IMG/VR virus record: IMGVR_UViG_3300020446_000078
Location: 1 to 23,894 of that record
Source of the DNA: a virus
Strand: one strand, 5' to 3'
DNA: 23,894 nucleotides
Below are positions 12,001 through 19,900 of this stretch, in pieces (position 1 is the stretch's first letter; every line of letters begins with the position of its first letter). Both the position numbers and the translations under genes were made by a program. The notes beneath the pieces are model-generated. The model saw nothing but the letters and a program-made list of their open reading frames with translations. It was not told the DNA's origin and ran no database searches.

Positions 12001-12345
12001 GATATAGTTGGAGTTGGAACAATGTTTGCAGATAATATTTACATGATTCAAAATATTACAAGAAATGGATCAAATGCTGAAATATTAGCTCACATTCACT
12101 CAGGAACTGTACATACAGGGTTATCTACAATCTCTACTGGAAACGGTGGTTTTAATGGTAGATTTTCTTGGGGAAGATTCTTTAATTCTTCTGGTAATTT
12201 TAGTAGACCTGAACCAATATCTATAGGAGTTACAGGTAATACTGTAGGTCTTTCAACTGGTGTTGGTATATCTACTTTCCCAACTATTCAAAGAAGAGTA
12301 TTTGGTATCCGTGATACCGGTGCAGTGCGTAAAACATTAAGTTGA
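43..12345 (+). CDS. Giant baseplate/tail structural protein in the T4 gene 7 position, YHYH-containing, 4100 aa
   Basis: Single uninterrupted ORF of about 430-440 kDa. Residues 8-60 (SQLPEFI..., FLKQYYISQE, DNLDQYIKLD) and 199-221 (KGTAESFRILFNVLYG) match a conserved N-terminus I know from marine myophage tail proteins. The rest is Thr/Ser/Asn/Gly-rich and built from short beta-type repeats: a G-x-G-Y module, an H-G-F module and an E-I-x-Y...RG module. A YHYH domain lies near 1230-1350. A conserved block near 2379-2436 contains DNDYYQNLSYSI and GLKNFADTG. Three N-G-x-x-Q-like motifs occur near 3027, 3214 and 3634, and the C-terminus contains GRFSWGRFF. No signal peptide or membrane segment is seen. 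It precedes gp8, where T4 has gene 7 (wedge initiator, 1032 aa), so a wedge role is inferred; sequence similarity to T4 gp7 is not visible to me. The ATG at 43 has only a weak Shine-Dalgarno sequence (AGG at 33-35, GGAG at 21-24). Structural assignment is strong; the gp7 equivalence is moderate. Confidence 0.85.
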   Translation: MIGTGIEKRIQVQQVIESQLPEFILSESPKTVDFLKQYYISQEHRGGVVDLSDNLDQYIKLDNLTPEVIVGITTLSTDITTTSDTITVSSTKGFPNEYGLLKIDSEIITYTGITTNSFTGCIRGFSGISSYTNPNDPGELVFSNTTTGNHASGAVVNNLSVLFLQEFYKKVKKSLTPGLEDTKFVSEVDVSNFIKESKSLYQSKGTAESFRILFNVLYGLSPKIIDLEEFLVKPSSAEYIRREIVLAEVISGDPNKLLGQTITKSDDLETNASVSEVEIITRNRKTFYKLSLFVGYNDRSGINGVFTIPGKSKVIGNVSIGSSVITVDSTVGFGNTGTIRSGINTITYTDKTVNQFLNCTGITNSISSTDDLRSDELIFGYEDGDISKKVELRITGVLSNFQLLPSARSSVTSEGERITVKNLGEVIANPITDRTQKEIFFNSWIYNTSCTFEIESINGSTFLLKSNFDKSNLKEGDKVDILRRGTEIVDVTDAIIKTTNPTGLQDKQLILDNISGFTPTFGIFYDLRRKLDRAFSSTSQLEFGNNVITSNVQNTYNKDDVDYYVASSSLPSYDITETVSKSIIPNSTGTFLQGFNNVSQKFSIISFSTDTDFKTGDAIFYKPSNNPLKGLEEGVYYVEVLSLKNQIRLYSSRSFIPILDFLQFTTGGTGSHSFVLLRHKNEKIGVQKILKKFPASPNIKSGNKVVTTPGSTGILINGVEITNYKSEDKIYYGPLDDVKILNGGTNFDVINLPSITLPQVASGTTALIQPVIQGELKEILVDRQDFDIERVLSVTISGGNGEGAIIKPVVRKRFREIFFDGRDTRVRGGLDIIHDQIIFDKPHNLLSGEPLVYDNNENASLGIGSFKGSNTNQNKFLSNGSVYFPEVVGVSSIRLYETVNDFNAGINTVGFTTVNSQGTHKFKLLNKKNHLRSVVIEDAGSNYTNRKLLVKPNAISTIENTITFKDHGFKDGELITYNYEFGGTGITGISSSNQYKVITLDNDTFRIANAGVGGTNSSFYTRGEYVKIESTGSGLQEFAYPPITLDVKAVYSSTTLARSADLVLTPIVRGSIIKTYLYEPGTNYGSEILNFEKKPGVTLKNGKQAELRAIASKGKILTVDVRFGGKEYFSPPDLEFVGVGSGVGAKLRPVVTDGKITDVVIINPGIGYTQSPQVLVKPAGIGQIIEPAVRSLTVNNLERFDDEILLKEAESNLQYAVVGYNTSLYTNPFNDPNQITGHSPIIGWAYDGNPIYGPYGYEDPSDSNSQIKILDTSYVLDTSNVINRPTSFTNGFFVEDFRFNDSGDLDSNNGRYCKTPDYPDGVYAYFVGVATGAQGNLDPKFPYFIGDTYRSTPISDNFVINQNNFDFNNENVIRNTLPYKVSDPTADNDFLIESNESVEQNAIVESVTEGEIEGFQIVEEGSDYKVGDSLVFDNTDTSGGGASAFVRKVTGKPITSVTTAVQTYDDVVYVRDSATQISGFISTSHTFANNDNIVVSGLTTSISKLTDSFQVGVSSEQVVLYKELGANATSGIVTDIYVSVIPDRVSAGSSIGIGTEKLLVLNKFNDRKILRVKRGVVGTAHKLSDPVFTVPHKFTLNLVTEPFESKVNDKVFFNPKEQVGLALTAGTNIAMAKSFTTGEISKVISVPAKSIFLPNHPFTNNQQLTFKFPSGAGALSVGTGVTQAVASSFNLVSGSTVFAKKISNDLVGLSTELGAETIFFKSAPSDNFEYLLESNFTQVTGKAQKITAHVAVSTSHNLNELDTIDLKLKSNIAGGTGVSTSVIVKYSSSEDKILINPTTIVKANIGADTVFKTNHGFKTGQKIFYDGGTNQATGLSTGSYFVYRIDDNAFQLSQTLYDVQNEPPKVVGITTNTGGNSQEIFLINPPLSIVNNNDLIFYVSDSSLSGYDFNFYYDSDFKNEFVSIGTTNLFTVEKNGTIGVGTTSTVILKYNNQNPLNIFYTIEKGGFISTSDRDVVNASRINYINSEYEGSYIAFGVGSTSFNISLNNVPEKLNYLSTETDNLSYSTNSTSVLGGVASINLASGGLGFKKFPRISTITSTSGINAKILALSKSINKINKVRILDPGFEYHSDKTLRPEARISPTITLINSDIISNIEVVSGGRDYLSAPDIVVVDPETGELTDQGVIEVETSATSLSSVNIISSPKGLKPIEHTIRTINNSNGISISRVVGMNTTTTTGIVTCILVTPITGFAVPQFAQGDKIFVEGIQLESTIGSGYNSTDHGYDFFTVSKYENTNPAKLEFNLTGIGVSIGIAKTTQGNYANIINFNKYPKFKTTQKSSQFKNGERIAVKESGTFILSDLLVLENNPNEFIKVFGKRELIIGDIIRGEISGTRATINSISNNRARFNVDYSLRQEKGWNTEIGKLSEDYQVLSDNDYYQNLSYSIQSPKTFEEIIDPVNRLLHTSGLKNFADTGITSTAKSGISSSSDIVIARDLISEERVDTINNFDLVIDTDTIANGTQSKFIKLRNKKLASFIECRTNRVIDIDDISSQFSNTNSTLNGRFDTEIIENYESFLVQTRNPLTNEIQLDEVVVFKDNTDIFTFEKNRLGIGTQTIADLEGVSDSSNKTFLRVTPTNPFDDDLDIKFYRNRFNSSLAGINTEALGFINLVGVAKTVDPAATISLVSAPSGITSAFYATVEVTDDITNEKNLVDLYATHDGTNSYFSEYYVDSGDVNNFSSNFIGTFTSNLNSGVLSIDFQNTGSNRATLRSRAVGFGTTALGQGTYRFKDSAQISGNERTVNLVSTFKRVSGTSTIVGIDSNKFSAIKSIVKVAAGSTVSMHQVLAVHDGTDTSIVHYPFISIGSTSGIGTFISNYANNKFNVRFNPDTGFSDVEVSAYSELIYTDLDLFNTPPDLTYGRVSESVSIGLYNAVNGNRSNKTEFELTHNGVPIFAKTFSPSDASIVNPVTGVFTIPDHFFNTGEKLKYTPKSTFTGVTADAMETSAGVDLTTNVFAIRLTKDTFKLALTKSNANSGTGVTFTSLGAGNKHQLEMTKKLEKSIVVVDGLIQSPIAFTPINTTLTNNGGSISASDAIFSIAGISSIGQGDILEIGTEFMEVLSVGIGTLAIGPISGDGSFKLVNVERGSLGSIASSHNDATAVRKFKGSFNIVDSKIHFTDAPKGTNFTERDDSNLTFPRSDFHGRVYFRNDYTSNRIFDDISDGFTGVGATHIVKVGGANTTGIQTGGSIVLLNGIFQTPTTSNNQGNNYDFIGDTTAGITTIFFTGITSTNGTKIVSESDVNLNQLPRGGLIVSLGSTGGLGVAPLVGAAVTVVKDANGVITSVGLGATDQLGSGYRGSVAIGVTDIAYDHRFVSSGIGSIKQSNFNGNGFTATDAVYTSHTGVLVLTIPNHGLTTSDTVGIDTGGLVFRCSKDNFQTLHPYPRLVSKTSLGTRSDPVAGIQTAITATTTNTITINVGPGGGAGTGAVINATVGAGGTLGFTVANGGTGYVNPVINIPEPTYENLEVIGVSRLGIGATTDTGLGLKVTVDVGASSTTGIGSTLHTVQSFKITRNGFGFKKGDVFKPVGLVTDRQLTHKVSDFELTVTEVFTDNYSSWDFGEFDFIDPIKNLQNGKRKRFPIRLNQELLSFEIDRLNADSSLIDMQDLLLIFVNGVLQEPGVAYTFEGGTTFAFSVAPSTDDDISIFFYKGTSGGSNPDTTIVDVTQSIKEGDVVKIGAGSGVLPQSRRTVIGITTSDTFETDLYTGSGIDENTFRPLAQWRKQKIDKIIGGDVVSKARDSIEPLIYPTARIIGDLSTSKSAGTSIFVDDAQFFEYEEDHSSIVINSFGGLIVDNINPVAAKLKAVVSATGTISQINVIEGGSGYVGATTSISIAAPVGVANTQFALIGISTFATATANITNGSIASVTVNNIGLGYTTTNPPAVLAPSPEPIKENITDIKKVEGFSGIVTGISTDIVGVSTLVIRIGLARTSDDFSSLVVGYPIYVFDTTVGNGVTSLNLSGNDNDIVGVGTMFADNIYMIQNITRNGSNAEILAHIHSGTVHTGLSTISTGNGGFNGRFSWGRFFNSSGNFSRPEPISIGVTGNTVGLSTGVGISTFPTIQRRVFGIRDTGAVRKTLS
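3262..3600 (+). repeat. Three tandem G-x-G-Y type modules in the giant protein
   Basis: Three consecutive units read, in outline, I-hydrophobic-V...(P)G-x-x-Y...P-x-hydrophobic strand, then Gly-Ala/Lys-x-Ala, then a G-K-I turn. Anchor segments are YEPGTNYGSEI, RFGGKEYFSPPDLEF and INPGIGYTQSPQVLV. The unit length is about 35-40 residues. Related single or paired copies occur elsewhere in the same protein (near nt 2260, 2840, 4270, 6280-6470, 9960, 10440, 11550 and 11730) and in the next two genes. The pattern suggests a short beta-solenoid or beta-prism element; the fold is inference. Confidence 0.7.
3730..4092 (+). other. YHYH domain inside the giant protein
   Basis: Residues about 1230-1350. 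The core, starting GHSPIIGWAYDGNPIYGP at residue 1237, has W1244, Y1246, D1247, Y1252, Y1255 and Y1257 in the spacing typical of YHYH domains (Gly-x-Ala-x-Asp-Gly-x-Pro-Ile-Tyr-Gly-Pro). A second conserved part follows near 1310-1345 with DYPDGVYAYFVG and FPYFIG. The family is found in secreted and surface proteins of marine bacteria and in large cyanophage structural proteins; its biochemical role is not established. Here it sits between the first group of G-x-G-Y repeats and the next repeat block, so it looks like an inserted globular unit. Confidence 0.85.
11500..11779 (+). repeat. Two G-x-G-Y modules near the giant protein C-terminus
   Basis: Two back-to-back copies of the same module: A-A-K-L-K-A-V-V...G-T-I-S-Q-I-N-V-I-E-G-G-S-G-Y, then A-T-A-N-I...G-S-I-A-S-V-T-V-N-N-I-G-L-G-Y, followed by a Pro-rich strand (NPPAVLAPSPEP). 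Both keep the G-x-I-x-x-(I/V)-x-V-x-x-x-G-x-G-Y core. This is the most regular pair in the gene, and it closely resembles the pairs in the two downstream genes. Confidence 0.7.
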
Positions 12346-12355
12346 TGATTTCACG

Positions 12356-12363
12356 TATAAATA
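12356..12363 (+). promoter_or_regulatory. T4-type late promoter box TATAAATA upstream of gp8
   Basis: A perfect match to the T4 late promoter core (TATAAATA) lies in the 36-base gap between the giant gene and gp8, 18 bases before the gp8 ATG. In T4 this box is read by RNA polymerase carrying the phage sigma gp55 with the gp45 clamp, and related motifs precede late genes in T4-like cyanophages. Its placement in one of only two noticeable intergenic gaps supports function. It would leave a leader of roughly ten bases. No convincing Shine-Dalgarno sequence lies between box and ATG. Confidence 0.75.
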
Positions 12364-12381
12364 TAGAAAAAAAGCAATAAA

Positions 12382-13941
12382 ATGCCAGCAGTAGTCACTG
12401 ATCAGTTTAGAATTTTAAATGCAAGTAACTTTGTCGATACAGTTACAGGCATTGGAGGAGCTGATCCAAAAAATTCATTTTATGTAACATTAGGTTTACC
12501 TAACCCAAGAATAGTTGGGTTTGGTAGAACTTCAACTTGGGATACTAATACACCAAATCCTGTAGATAATATTAATAGAAATAATCATATTGGTGATACA
12601 ACTTTATTTGGTAAAAGAGTAACTGGAAAGAATATCAGACGTTTGATAAGAAAGGTTGATTGGACACAAGGAACCAGATATGAAATGTATCGTCATGATT
12701 ACAGTGTCAACTCACCCTCTCCTATTACACAATCATCAAGATTATATGATGCAAGTTACTACGTAATTAATGAAAATTTTAATGTTTATATTTGTATTGA
12801 TAATGGTTCATCAGGAATTAATACTACAGGAAATGCATCACAGGATGCACCAACTTTTACTGATTTAGAACCATCAAAAGCTGGTGAAAGTGGTGACGGA
12901 TATATTTGGAAGTATCTGTATACAGTTTCTCCAAGTGACATTATTAAATTTGATTCTACAGAATTTATTGCAGTTCCAAACGATTGGACAACAACTAATG
13001 ACGCTATTATACAGTCAGTTCGTGAAAATGGTGATTCAGATCTTAATAATAACCAGATAAAAAAAGTTTATATTGAGAATCAGGGTAATGGTTACTCTGG
13101 AGGTATAGGTCAAGAGTTTAGTATTTTGGGTGATGGCACTGGTGGTAAAGTTGTTGTAGATGTCGTTAATGGAAAAATAACACAAGCAATTGTTTCATCA
13201 GGTGGTAAAGGTTATACTTATGGAATAGTTGATTTGGGATCAATAAATGCAAATGCATCAAGTAGAGCTAAATTAATACCCATTATCCCACCTTCAAAAG
13301 GTCATGGATTTAATATTTACGAAGAGTTAGGGACAGATCGTGTTTTATGCTATGCAAGATTCGGTGGGGATAATAAAGATTTTCCATTTGATACTAAATT
13401 TGCTCAAGTTGAGTTAGTAAAAAATCCTACATCAATTGGAACTACATCAGTTTACTTTAGTGATTCATACTCATCACTAAACTCAATAAAATTCCCTTCG
13501 ACGACCACTGCAAACCCTGTGATTGGTGAAAAAATAAGTCAAACTGTCACAGGTGGTACAGCTGTTGGATATGTCGCATCTTGGGATAAAGAAACGAAAG
13601 TGTTAAAATATTTCCAAGATAGATCACTTTATTTTGGAAATGGAGTAGATCAAACTGATTATGTAGGTGTATCTACGCTAGGTCAAGTTTTAGCATTTCA
13701 ATCAACTGCTAATCCAATTACCAGTCCTAGTGGTTTTTCTGGTTCAGTAGAAACCACATTTAGTTCTGGTATCACCACAGTAGGAACAAAAAATGTAGGT
13801 TTAGGTGTTACTTTCACAAATGGACTTGCAACTCCTGAAATAAATAAAGGGTCAGGTGATATAATCTATATTGATAATAGAGCAACTATCACAAGAAACT
13901 CTAGACAAAAAGAAGACGTAAAAATCATTCTGGAATTCTAA
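12382..13941 (+). CDS. 8: Baseplate wedge protein gp8 (T4-like), 519 aa, enlarged
   Basis: Homologue of T4 gp8, a structural subunit of the baseplate wedge. Matches recalled from T4 gp8 (334 aa): the DQFRILNASNF start resembles SKFRTEKMLNF; IRKVDWTQGTRYEMYRHD corresponds to IPRRDWGDTRYPDPYTF; GDGYIWKYLYTVSPSDI (about residues 171-187) corresponds to GDGYVWEYLFEIPPDV; EFIAVPNDW to EYIVVPWP; and the last 28 residues (GDIIYIDNRATI...IILEF) to T4's GEMIYMENRPPI...ILFTF. It is about 185 residues longer. Much of the excess lies after residue 205 and includes two G-x-G-Y modules at about 230-310. The ATG at 12382 follows the late promoter box; the Shine-Dalgarno is poor. It ends three bases before the next start. 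Confidence 0.9.
   Translation: MPAVVTDQFRILNASNFVDTVTGIGGADPKNSFYVTLGLPNPRIVGFGRTSTWDTNTPNPVDNINRNNHIGDTTLFGKRVTGKNIRRLIRKVDWTQGTRYEMYRHDYSVNSPSPITQSSRLYDASYYVINENFNVYICIDNGSSGINTTGNASQDAPTFTDLEPSKAGESGDGYIWKYLYTVSPSDIIKFDSTEFIAVPNDWTTTNDAIIQSVRENGDSDLNNNQIKKVYIENQGNGYSGGIGQEFSILGDGTGGKVVVDVVNGKITQAIVSSGGKGYTYGIVDLGSINANASSRAKLIPIIPPSKGHGFNIYEELGTDRVLCYARFGGDNKDFPFDTKFAQVELVKNPTSIGTTSVYFSDSYSSLNSIKFPSTTTANPVIGEKISQTVTGGTAVGYVASWDKETKVLKYFQDRSLYFGNGVDQTDYVGVSTLGQVLAFQSTANPITSPSGFSGSVETTFSSGITTVGTKNVGLGVTFTNGLATPEINKGSGDIIYIDNRATITRNSRQKEDVKIILEF
13060..13290 (+). repeat. Pair of G-x-G-Y modules inserted in gp8
   Basis: Two units at gp8 residues about 227-303. The first is I-K-K-V-Y-I-E-N-Q-G-N-G-Y followed by G-D-G-T-G-G-K-V-V-V-D-V. 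The second is G-K-I-T-Q-A-I-V-S-S-G-G-K-G-Y followed by A-S-S-R-A-K-L-I-P-I-I. They keep the same core as the modules of the giant protein and of the downstream 2401-residue protein. As far as I recall, T4 gp8 has no such segment, so this looks like an insertion between the conserved wedge-protein core and the C-terminal part. Confidence 0.7.
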
Positions 13942-13944
13942 AAA

Positions 13945-16900
13945 ATGCCACAAAAAACGAATCTCAATATAAGTCCTTACTTCGACGATTTCAAAAAGGA
14001 TAATAATTTCTATAGAGTCTTATTTAATCCGGGAAAACCTGTTCAGGCAAGAGAACTTACAACACTTCAGTCTATCTTACAAGATCAGATTGAATCTTTT
14101 GGTAGTCATATGTTTAAAGAGGGATCTATGGTGATTCCGGGAAATATTTCTTATGACGCACAATATTTTTCTATAAAATTAGATTCAATCCATTTAGGTA
14201 TTGCAGTTTCAGTATATGTAGATAATTTAAAAGGTAAAATTTTAACAGGACAAAAAAGTGGCATTAAAGTCCTTGTTGATAATTACGCTTTACCGAATGA
14301 TTCAACTGGCATTACAGATTTAACATTTTTTATTAAATATCTTGATTCAGGTAATAATAATAATGTTTCGTTTTTAGACGATGGTGAAGATTTGCTCATA
14401 GATGAGGGATTTGTTTACGGTAATACACCTGTAAATTCAGGTGATTCAGTGGCTACATTGATTGAAAATAATGCCACAGCAGTAGGTTGTTCTGCATCTA
14501 TAGCAGATGGAGTCTTTTTTGTAAGAGGTCATTTTATTAATGTCTCAGCAGATAAAATAGTTTTAGATCCATATACTAATAGCCCATCATATAGAGTTGG
14601 TCTTTTCATACAAGAACAAATTGTAAATGCAGATCAAGATTCGACTTTAAATGATAATGCTAGAGGATTTTCAAATTTTGCAGCTCCCGGTGCTGATAGA
14701 TTAAAAATATCTACAAAATTGACAAAAAAAGGATTAACTGATTTTAATGATAAAAATTTTATAGAACTCATTCGTCTTGATGATGGAGAATTAAAAAAAT
14801 TACAAAATGAATCACAATATTCTTTAATAAAAGATTACTTTGCAAAAAGAACATTTGAGGAATCTGGAAATTACTCTCTTAAAAATTTCCAATTAAATGC
14901 ATTTGAATCTCTTAATGATGGATTGTCAAATGAAGGTATATTTACTTCTAATGAGATTACTGATCAAGGTAATACTCCTTCTGATGATTTATTAGCACTA
15001 AAAGTTTCACCGGGTAAGGCATATGTAAGAGGTTATGATATAGAAAGACCAGCTACAACTATATTGGATTTAGATAAACCAAGGGATAAAAAACAATTAT
15101 CTAATAGCATAGTTCCATTTAGAAATGGTAATTTATTTCAGGTGAATCGTGCTGCAGGAACACCAAAAATTGGTTTAGATGGAAGTGCAAATATTGAGTT
15201 ATATGATCGAAGAAAGGGTGCAACAAATAATGCAACTAGTGGTACAGGAACTCTGATAGGAAATGCAAGAGTATACGCATTTGAGAATCACGATGCATCT
15301 GGTGGTTCTGCTGAAACAATATTTGATCTATATCTATTTGACATACAAACATATACATTTTTAAATCTTAATAAAACATTATCAAACATTGATTTACCTG
15401 ATACATCATTCGTAGAGGGTTTATCAAGTGGTGCAACAGGATTTGCTGTAAGCTCTGGTGGTAATAGTGCAACTGTGACATTAAGAGATACATCAGGAAC
15501 ATTTATTGCTGGTGAACAGATAAGAATTAATGGAAATGATGGTAATGCAATAGGTGCTTCAAGAACCATAGCAACTGTTAGTGAAAAATCACTTAGAGAT
15601 GTAAAATCTGTATATCAAGATGCATCAACATTAGGTTTACAGACTGATTTTAGTGCAGACATAGTTCTTAAACCATCACCAATCAGAGAATTAGGGCCTG
15701 GAGATGAAGTTAATGTTAGTGGATCTAATGTTTTAACCTGTGCAGGTAAGACATTTGGTTCGTTAAGAGTAGGTGATATAATTATAGTTAACTTAACAAC
15801 AGACGCATCTCCTAGATTTAATCTTGTAAGTTCTATTTCTTCTGATTTAAAATCAGTAACACTAGCAGCAGTGACAAATGTATCAGGAGTTTGTGTAGGA
15901 ACTGTATTGGCATCTGCAACTGCAACTGGTATTAGTGTCGGTAAACCTGCAGTTAAAAATGAAAATACTGGATTATTTGCTCAATTGCAAGAAAAAAATG
16001 TATCTGACGTTGATTTAAGTAATTCAGAATTAACAATAAAAGCTCAAATTACTGGAAAAAGCACTGATAGTGAAGGAGATTTAGTATTTGATACATCAGA
16101 TTTAGTTGGTATCACTAGTGCCTTCTTTGAAACATTTGATAGTGATAGGTATTCTGTAATACTTGCAAATGGAACTATTGAATCCATAGCATCTGATCAA
16201 TTTACTTTATCAAATAATGCATCAACCGTTACGATAACTGGTATGCAAGCAAGTCAAACTAATAATGTAACTGTAAATGTAACTGCTAAAAAAGTTTCAA
16301 TAAGCACAAAACAAAAAATATTTGATCGAAGTCATGTTGTTAATGTTGATAAGTGTATTTCTGGTATATCAACTGTAAATGGATTATCTCAAAATAATTT
16401 CTTTGGACTTCGTGTTGATGATAAAGTAATTTCTTTAAATACACCTGATGTTGTAAATGTTGTTGGGGTATATGAATCGGTTACAAATGTCGCTCCAGTA
16501 TTAGATAAATTAGTATTTGTGAGTGGTTTATCCTTAGATACGGCTTCATTATTAGGTGAAAAAATTATTGGATCTGTAAGTGGAGCTATTGCTCAAATAA
16601 CTGAGAGATCAAGTGCGACCACGGTTGAAATCGCATATTTAACACAACAAACCTTCCAAATCGGTGAAACAGTTACATTTGAAGAATCAAATATTATCAC
16701 AAACTTACAGAACGTAACAATAGGATCATATTTAAATATAACATCAAGTTATAATCTTGATAAAGGTCAAAGAAATGGATTTTTAGATTATTCAAGATTA
16801 GTTAGAAAAGACAATGTAAGAGTTCCAAATAGAAGATTAAAAATAATAGTAAACAGATACACAGTTCCCTCTAATGATAAGGGTGATGTGTTTACAGTTG

Positions 16901-19900
16901 GATCTTATGATGAAGAAAGATTTAGTAAAGATGTTCCAATTCTTGAGGGTGGAATTAGAGCAACAGATACATTAGACTTTAGACCTAGAGTTGCTGATTT
17001 TTCTGTTGCAACTAGTTCACCATTTGATTTCGATAATAGAAATTTTGCATCTGCTGGCACCAATCCAACGTTAGTTCCTTCACCAAATGAAAGTTCAATC
17101 ATAGGTATCAGTCATTATTTACCAAGGACTGATAAAATTATATTAGATCCATCAGCAAATATAGATGAAAGATATACATCTGGAGAATTTGTTATTGTTA
17201 AGGGTGTTCCTTCAAAAAATCCAATCGCACCTAATGATATTGAACTAGGTATGACAGTTGCTACTGTTGAATTGCCAGCATATCTCTACGATCCAAAAGA
17301 CGTAAAAATTACAATCAAAGATAATCGTAGATATACGATGAGAGATATTGGCAAAATAGAGGATAGAGTTGATAACTTAGAAACGATTACATCATTAAGT
17401 TTACTTGAATTAGATACAAAAACTCTCCAAATACAGGATGCTGATGGATTAAGTAGATTTAAGACTGGATTTTTTGTAGATGATTTTAAAGATAATTCAT
17501 TATTAGATATTAATAATCCAGATTGTAAAGTTGATATTGATATTGAAAATCAACATTTAATCACTCCTACTGATTTTTATGCATTAAAACCTGAACTTGC
17601 ATTAAAAGAATCTATTGATTCTACAACAGCAGATTTTTCTGCTAATCTTGAATTATTAGATGCTGGTATCAAAAAAACTGGCGATATTTTAACTTTAGAT
17701 TATGAAGAGGATATTTTACTTGATCAACCTTTAGCATCTAGAGTTGAAAATGTAAACCCATTTAGTGTTGTTTCATTCCGTGGAAATTTAACTATTAATC
17801 CTAGTGCAGATATTTGGACAAGAAATGTTGTTTTAGATAATGGTAATCGTACTTTATTTGGAGATCCAGCTGATAGTTTTGCTGCTCAAGTTTTAGTAAG
17901 TAGTGAACCAGATACACATATTCGTTCAAGAAATGTAGGATTTGAAGCAACAACATTAAAACCAAATACTCAATATTATCCATTCTTTGACAGCACTAGT
18001 GGTATTGATATAATTCCAAAATTAATTGAAGTTACTATGGCATCTGGTTCTTTCACGATTGGTGAAACAGTACAGGCACTTATTCAAACAAATACATCTG
18101 GAGATTTTGGCCCAACATTAATTGGTCGTTTTAGACTTGCACAACCAAACCATAAATCTGGCCCATTTTCTACACCTACATTAACATATTCTAATAATCC
18201 ATATAATCCATCTGTAATAATTCCTACAACATATTCTTCTTCAACTACAGTTGTAAATATAGATATAGCATCTTTAATTGAGGAAGCACAAGGAAGATTT
18301 TTTGGATATATTAACACAAATACATTATTAGTTGGTGAAACTAGTGGAGCTATTGCCGATGTTGTTAATAGAAGATTAATCACAGATAGAGTAGGTGATG
18401 TAAACGGATCATTCTTCATACGTGATCCATTAACAACACCTGCACCTCCATTAAGATTCACAAATGGTGATAATTCTTTTAAATTAACATCAAGTTCTAC
18501 GAATGAGGTTACAGTTGCTGGAAGTCCTGCTGTAAGCAGTGTACAAACAACTTACAGCACTAGTGGAATAGTAGATACATTTTCACAAACAACAGTGGGA
18601 ATAAGGGAGCTACCACCACCACCAATACCTGTGATAATTAACATAAACATTACAAATGTATTCCATGAAATGGAAGTTGATGATGGCGACCCTCTTGCAC
18701 AATCATTTACAGTTGATGAGACAGGTGCTTTCTTAACATCAGTAGACATCTTTATGAGAAAGAAAGATGTTAAAGAAAAACTCACAGTTCAGGTAAGAAC
18801 AGTAGAATTAGGAACACCAACATTAATTCAAGTTCAAAATTTTGCTCAAGTTGTTTTAGATCCATCACAAATTAATGTTTCAGAAGATGCATCTGCTGCT
18901 ACAAATGTAAAGTTCCCCTCACCAGTATATCTTGAGGCTGGAACTCAATATTGTATTGTTCTTCTTGCTCCAACAACTAATAATTATGAGGCTTGGATCG
19001 CTCGTATGGGAGAGGCAACCATAGGAACACAGTCATTACCTGATTCTGAAAATGTTATTATATCTCAACAATATATCGGTGGTAGTTTATTTAAATCACA
19101 AAATGGTTCAATCTGGACACCAAGCCAGTTTGAAGATATGAAGATCAAACTATACAAAGCAAAGTTTACAACAACAGATGCGACAGCATTTTTCTATAAT
19201 CCAGAACTTAATTATGAAAGTGGACAAGTTCCAAAACTACCCAGTAATCCAATTAAATCTTACCCTCGTAAGTTAAAAGTCGGTATTAATAATATTACTG
19301 CATCTCTTCCTTCTTCTCAATCATTTGATAGTGGTAGGAAGGTGAGTGAAGGAACTCAACCTGGCCCATTTGGATTCATTGAGTCAGTGGGTGGCCCAAT
19401 ATCATCACTAGGTGGTAGTGGCATAACAAATGTCGGTGCAGGATATTCAAATGGACAATACGCTAATGTTCCTCTGTTTGCAATAACAGGTAATGGTTCT
19501 GGTGGCACAGCAACAGTAACTATTTCTGGTGGTGTTGTAAATGCGATTAACAGTATTAATAGTGCTGGAAATGGATATGCAGCCGGAGATATAGTTGGAT
19601 TAACAACCTCAAATATGACTAGAGGAGGTGGTGCTCAGATCACTGTTGACTCAATAACAGGCACTGACACCTTATATCTTACAAATGTACAAGGTCAAGC
19701 ATTTACTGTTGGTCAAGACTTAGTTGTTTATGACGATTCTGGAACCGCAGTCGCTTATGCTAATACAAATATCACAAGTTCTTCTGTATTGGATGATTTA
19801 CATACTGGAAATGTTATTGAAGTTGCTCATTACAATCATGGAATGAGTGCGTCAAATAATAAAGTTCAAATATCAAATATTCAACCAACTACTCAACCTA

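Noticed and set aside
43-12345. Assembly artefact or fused genes as the cause of the giant ORF
   Set aside because: The frame is unbroken, composition and codon use are uniform, and conserved N-terminal, middle and C-terminal blocks appear in a sensible order. No internal stop-start remnant is seen.
12346-12381. A terminator in the gap before gp8
   Set aside because: No GC-rich inverted repeat followed by T residues is present; the gap is A-rich and best explained by the late promoter box.
13838-13846. AATAAATA-like sequence near the end of gp8 as a possible late promoter for the DUF4815 gene
   Set aside because: It differs from TATAAATA at the first base, lies within coding sequence about 100 bases from the start, and such A/T octamers are expected by chance in this DNA.
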